Source: Actinomycetota bacterium
Lineage (GTDB): Bacteria > Actinomycetota > Thermoleophilia > Solirubrobacterales > Solirubrobacteraceae
Length of the DNA: 8,226 nt
Assembly (NCBI GenBank): GCA_005888335.1
Contig: VAWY01000048.1
Span: 1-8,226, forward strand
Direction of reading: 5' to 3'
Position 1 is the first letter of the stretch. Every line of letters begins with the position of its first letter. The notes under the pieces were generated by a model that was given only the letters and a program-made list of their open reading frames with translations, did no database searches and was not told the origin of the DNA. This document shows, piece after piece, positions 5,847 to 8,226 of this stretch. The translations under genes were made by a program, and so were the position numbers.

Positions 5847-6697
5847 GCTGCGGTCTCCGCCTCGTCGAGCGCCAGCGACGACGACAGGTCGCGGTAGGCG
5901 TCGATCTGCCGCCGGCGTTCGGCGAGCTTCTCCTCGGCCTGGGCGAGCGCGTCGGCGCCCGCGATGAACCGGAGCGGCGGCTGCTCCGCGCCCGCGAGGG
6001 TCAGCAGCGCCTGCGCGAGCTTGGCCGGGTCGCCGCCCTGCTTGCCGTTCATGCCGTCCCAGAACTCACGCTGGGCGGCGTTGCGCTCGGCGTAGTCCTC
6101 GATGGACGCTGGGGCGTAGTTCGTCGACTCCTTGGTGAGCAGCTCGGTGCGGAAGAACCCCGGGTTGACGACCGTCGTGTGGATCCCGAACGGCTCGACC
6201 TCGGGCGCGAGCGACTCCATCCACCCGTCGACGCCGAACTTCGACGCGGCGTAGGCGGTCCCGTACTCGAAGCCCGCGAACCCCGCCGACGAGGAGATCG
6301 TGATGACGTGGCCGGAGCGCTGCTTGCGCATGAGGGGCAGGACGGCGCGGGTGACGTGCATCGGGCCGAGAAGGCTCGTGGTGAGCTGGCGCTCCACCTG
6401 CTCAGGCGTCAGCTCCTCGAAGAACCCGGCGTAGAAGCTGGCGGCATTGTTGACCAGCACGTCGATGCCGCCGAAGCGGTCGACGGCCGCCTCGACCGCG
6501 GCCTCGGCGTCCTGCGGGCTGGTGACGTCGAGCTTGACGACGAGCAGATCGTCCGCGTCGCCGACTGCCTGCGCGACGGCGTCGGGATTGCGGCCGGTGG
6601 CCACGACGTTGTGGCCGGCGGACAGCGCGGCCTTGGCGAAGTCGACGCCCATGCCGCGTCCGGCGCCGGTGATGAACCAGGTCTTCTTGAAGGTCAT
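5843..6697 (-). CDS. SDR family oxidoreductase 2 (classical, tetrad Asn replaced)
   Basis: A 284-residue SDR, first gene of the leftward module B operon. It has the cofactor motif TGAGRGMG (10-17), NNAA (83-86), Ser136 (ISSSAG), Tyr149 and Lys153 (YAASK). Arg36 after beta-2 (ATGRNP) suggests NADP(H). The Asn that usually completes the catalytic tetrad aligns with Ser108 (TTSLLG). The region after PGFFRTELL and the long C-terminal extension ending AERRRQIDAYRDLSSSLA are typical of the larger oxidoreductases that often neighbour MmyB-like regulators. The ATG at 6697 starts MTFKKTWFITGAGRG; no clear Shine-Dalgarno precedes it. It shares a 102-nt control region with the divergent regulator at 6800, and its stop overlaps the next start. 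Substrate unknown. Confidence 0.92.
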   Translation of the reverse strand: MTFKKTWFITGAGRGMGVDFAKAALSAGHNVVATGRNPDAVAQAVGDADDLLVVKLDVTSPQDAEAAVEAAVDRFGGIDVLVNNAASFYAGFFEELTPEQVERQLTTSLLGPMHVTRAVLPLMRKQRSGHVITISSSAGFAGFEYGTAYAASKFGVDGWMESLAPEVEPFGIHTTVVNPGFFRTELLTKESTNYAPASIEDYAERNAAQREFWDGMNGKQGGDPAKLAQALLTLAGAEQPPLRFIAGADALAQAEEKLAERRRQIDAYRDLSSSLALDEAETAA

Positions 6698-6742
6698 GGC
6701 TGCCAGCAAAGCGCGGATTCCGAGAAGGTGGGAGTCCCTGTT

Positions 6743-6766
6743 GAGAGAGGTACTGGCAGGGTCCCC
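6743..6766. promoter_or_regulatory. Conserved 24-nt regulator box, module B
   Basis: The box is GAGAGAGG-TACTGGCAGG-GTCCCC, lying 45 nt before the SDR 2 ATG and 20 nt before the putative -10 of the second MmyB-like regulator. It matches the module A box at 20 of 24 positions and in distance to both flanking genes. A degenerate second copy (GGGTACGG, 6772-6779) follows. It is the likely operator for one or both MmyB-like regulators. Confidence 0.6.
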
Positions 6767-6786
6767 CAGAGGGGTACGGCCGGGTC

Positions 6787-6792
6787 TACGCT
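6787..6792 (+). promoter_or_regulatory. Putative -10 of a leaderless regulator transcript, module B
   Basis: TACGCT ends exactly 7 nt before the GTG at 6800, as TACTGT does before the paralogous gene's ATG. There is no credible Shine-Dalgarno sequence. The call rests on this shared spacing; no recognisable -35 is seen. Confidence 0.4.
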
Positions 6793-6799
6793 GGATCTC

Positions 6800-7678
6800 G
6801 TGGAGACGAAAAAGGAGATCCGCGAGTTCCTCACCTCCCGCCGCGCCAAGATCACGCCTGAGCAGGTGGGGCTGACCTCCTACGGCAGTCGCCGCGTTCC
6901 CGGACTGCGCCGCGAGGAGGTCGCCGTCCTGGCCGGCGTGAGCGGCCCGTACTACACCCGCCTCGAGCGCGGAGACATGAGCGGCGTCTCCCAGAGCGTG
7001 TTGGACGCACTGGCCCGGGCGCTCCAGCTCGACGACGCCGAGCGCGCCCACCTCTTCGACCTCGCCCGCGCCGCACAGCCGACGCCGGCGCGGCCGCGGC
7101 GGCGCCCGGCCAAGCAGCGCGTCCGGCCCGAGGTCCAGTGGACCCTCGACGCGATCACCGGCGCCGCCGCGTACGTGGGCAACGAGCGCCTCGACATCCT
7201 CGCCGCCAACCAGCTTGCACGTGCCCTGTTCTCCGAGCTGTACGCCGCGCCCGCTCGGCCGCCCAACCACGCGCGATTCGTCTTCCTCGACTCGCGAGCC
7301 GAAGCGTTCTACGCCGACTGGGACCGCGCCGCCAACGACACCGTGGCCATCCTCCGCCGGGCCGCGGGCCGCGACCCCCACGACCGCGAGCTCTCAGACC
7401 TCGTCGGCGAGCTGGCAACGCAGAGCCAGGAGTTCCGTACCCGCTGGGCCGCCCACAACGTCCGCTTCCACGACACCGGCCTCAAGCACTTCCACCATCC
7501 TGCCGTCGGCGAGCTCCACCTGAGCTTCAACCGGCTGGACCTCGCCGCAGACCACGGGCTGACGATCTTCACCTACGCCGCCGAGCCCGGCTCTCGCTTC
7601 GAGGAGGCGCTCAAGCTCCTCGGCAGCTGGGCGGCCACCGTCGACCCCGCTGAGTCTCCGAGCGTCGGCACGAGATGA
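6800..7678 (+). CDS. MmyB-like XRE transcriptional regulator, module B
   Basis: A 292-residue paralogue of the regulator at 2743. The helix-turn-helix region (REFLTSRRAKITPEQVG, then RRVPGLRREEVAVLAGVS and YYTRLERG) is nearly the same as in the first copy. The MmyB-like ligand-binding domain follows, with FVFLDSRAEAFYADWDRAA, AGRDPHDRELSDLVGEL, RWAAHNVRFHDTGLKHFHHP and YAAEPGSRFEEALKLLGSW. The GTG at 6800 is chosen because it aligns with the first paralogue's start and sits 7 nt after a TACGCT box; the open frame extends far upstream through antisense SDR sequence and the operator, which is not a credible start. It diverges from the two-SDR operon. No same-strand partner follows closely, since a hairpin lies about 60 nt downstream. 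It probably controls itself and the SDRs; the ligand is unknown. Confidence 0.9.
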   Translation: METKKEIREFLTSRRAKITPEQVGLTSYGSRRVPGLRREEVAVLAGVSGPYYTRLERGDMSGVSQSVLDALARALQLDDAERAHLFDLARAAQPTPARPRRRPAKQRVRPEVQWTLDAITGAAAYVGNERLDILAANQLARALFSELYAAPARPPNHARFVFLDSRAEAFYADWDRAANDTVAILRRAAGRDPHDRELSDLVGELATQSQEFRTRWAAHNVRFHDTGLKHFHHPAVGELHLSFNRLDLAADHGLTIFTYAAEPGSRFEEALKLLGSWAATVDPAESPSVGTR

Positions 7679-7844
7679 CCTTCAGCCGGCGTCAACCGTG
7701 TGCCAAACGGTGTTCCCGACTCGGCAAAACGACCCCGGCTCATCGAGACGATGAGCGTCGCGCATAGCGTGCGGCCGCGCGTTCGATCAGCGAGGCGTCA
7801 CGGCGGTGGGGCGATCATCGGCATAGTCCCGGCACGGTGAGCCC
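7679..7844. other. Intergenic region before the LivH-like remnant
   Basis: This stretch holds the 8-bp hairpin but no coding sequence I can recognise. A GGTGAG (7836-7841) just before the GTG at 7845 could serve as a weak ribosome-binding site. No convincing promoter hexamers were found. Confidence 0.4.
7738..7756 (+). terminator. Perfect hairpin downstream of the module B regulator
   Basis: GCTCATCG-AGA-CGATGAGC forms a perfect 8-bp stem with a 3-nt loop, 60 nt after the regulator stop. No T-run follows, so it may be a high-GC-type terminator, an RNA-stability hairpin or a small binding palindrome. A weaker ACCGT/ACGGT inverted repeat lies just upstream. Confidence 0.4.
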
Positions 7845-8040
7845 GTGAGCCTGTGGCTCCAGATCCTCCTCACCGGTCTGGCCGCCGGAAGCGTCTACGG
7901 GCTCGTCGCCATCGGGCACACGCTCTCTACCAGCTGACCGGCATCGTCCACTTCGCGCTGGGCGACCTCGTCGGCCTCGGTGTTTTTGCGGCGCTGCTCG
8001 TCACGGCCGGCCGCGGGCCGGTGACCCAGGCGTCGGCGTC
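7845..8040 (+). pseudogene. Branched-chain amino-acid ABC permease (LivH-like), frameshifted
   Basis: From the GTG at 7845 the frame reads VSLWLQILLTGLAAGSVYGL then VAIGHTL, the first transmembrane segment of LivH-type inner-membrane permeases. It then stops at TGA 7935-7937 after three spurious residues. Moving to another forward frame at about 7928 restores the family sequence: YQLTGIVHFALGDLVGLG, FAALLV, then RGPVTQAS. LivH proteins typically read TLVYxLxGIxxFAxGxL here, so the sequence CTCTCTAC looks like CTCGTCTAC with one G lost. After about 8040 no frame is recognisable as permease; another forward frame (VELLRPVAILPTRRELAG, from about 8110) is open but unassigned. So the gene is either decayed or affected by more than one sequence error. 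It would be part of a Liv-type uptake system reading out of the window. Confidence 0.7.
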
Positions 8041-8226
8041 CAGCTGGCGGCGCCGCGTGCTGTCGGCTCGGGCGACGCTTCGCCCAGCGGCGGCGGCCGC
8101 GGGTCTGCCGCTGCGCGCGTCGAACTGCTCCGGCCGGTCGCGATCCTTCCGACCCGACGCGAACTCGCCGGCGCGCCGAGGCCACTCGTGGCGTTGCAGG
8201 CCGCGCTCGGCGCGGCAGCGATCTCG

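Noticed and set aside
6179..6799. Upstream extension of the module B regulator frame
   Set aside because: It runs antisense through SDR 2 and the operator. Homology with the paralogue starts exactly at the GTG at 6800.
6698..7381. Upstream extension of the SDR 2 frame
   Set aside because: It is antisense to the second regulator. The ATG at 6697 gives the canonical SDR N-terminus.
1..8226. CRISPR arrays, tRNA or rRNA genes, insertion sequences, phage or defence genes
   Set aside because: No regularly spaced repeats, cloverleaf sequences, transposase motifs or terminal inverted repeats were seen on either strand.

Overview
The window is very GC-rich, with strong G/C bias at third codon positions, tightly packed genes, GTG starts and actinobacterial-type gene families (MmyB-like XRE regulators, SDRs, an MhpA-like flavin monooxygenase, DHA2 MFS and LivH remnants). 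This points to a high-GC actinobacterium, perhaps of the Solirubrobacterales/Thermoleophilia type. The phylum-level inference is fairly safe; the order is a guess.

Layout. (1) Positions 1-889, minus strand: the N-terminal 296 codons of an FAD-dependent aromatic-ring hydroxylase. It has a good promoter (TTGACA-17-TAGCGT) covered by two 18-bp palindromes. (2) Positions ~944-1601: a small gene graveyard. It holds a TetR-family fragment (+) that lacks its DNA-binding helices, then back-to-back an MFS drug-exporter fragment (-) fused in frame to the truncated end of a DUF2255 protein (-). (3) Positions 1604-5087: module A. A zinc alcohol dehydrogenase (-) diverges from an MmyB-like regulator (+), which is followed in the same direction by an aldo/keto reductase and a small cupin closely resembling the metal-dependent (R)-hydroxynitrile lyase of the Granulicella type. 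(4) Positions 5109-7678: module B. Two translationally coupled SDR oxidoreductases (-) diverge from a second, paralogous MmyB-like regulator (+). (5) Positions 7679-8226: a hairpin, then the start of a branched-chain amino-acid ABC permease (LivH-like) that is frameshifted after 27 codons.

How they work together. Modules A and B have the same control-region design: oxidoreductase gene - 44/45 nt - 24-nt conserved box (20 of 24 identical) - 20 nt - TACnnT - 7 nt - regulator start codon. The two regulators have nearly the same helix-turn-helix. The simplest reading is that both bind the same box, control themselves and the divergent dehydrogenase, and may cross-regulate, forming one local regulon of four NAD(P)H-linked carbonyl/alcohol oxidoreductases and a cupin. 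The physiological substrate cannot be read from the sequence. Aldehyde, ketone or cyanohydrin handling under a lipid-like ligand is a hypothesis.

The most unusual structural observations are the duplicated operator architecture, the orphaned pair of palindromic operators next to the broken TetR gene, and a 21-nt segment in that TetR fragment that reads as a perfect TetR motif only when inverted in place.
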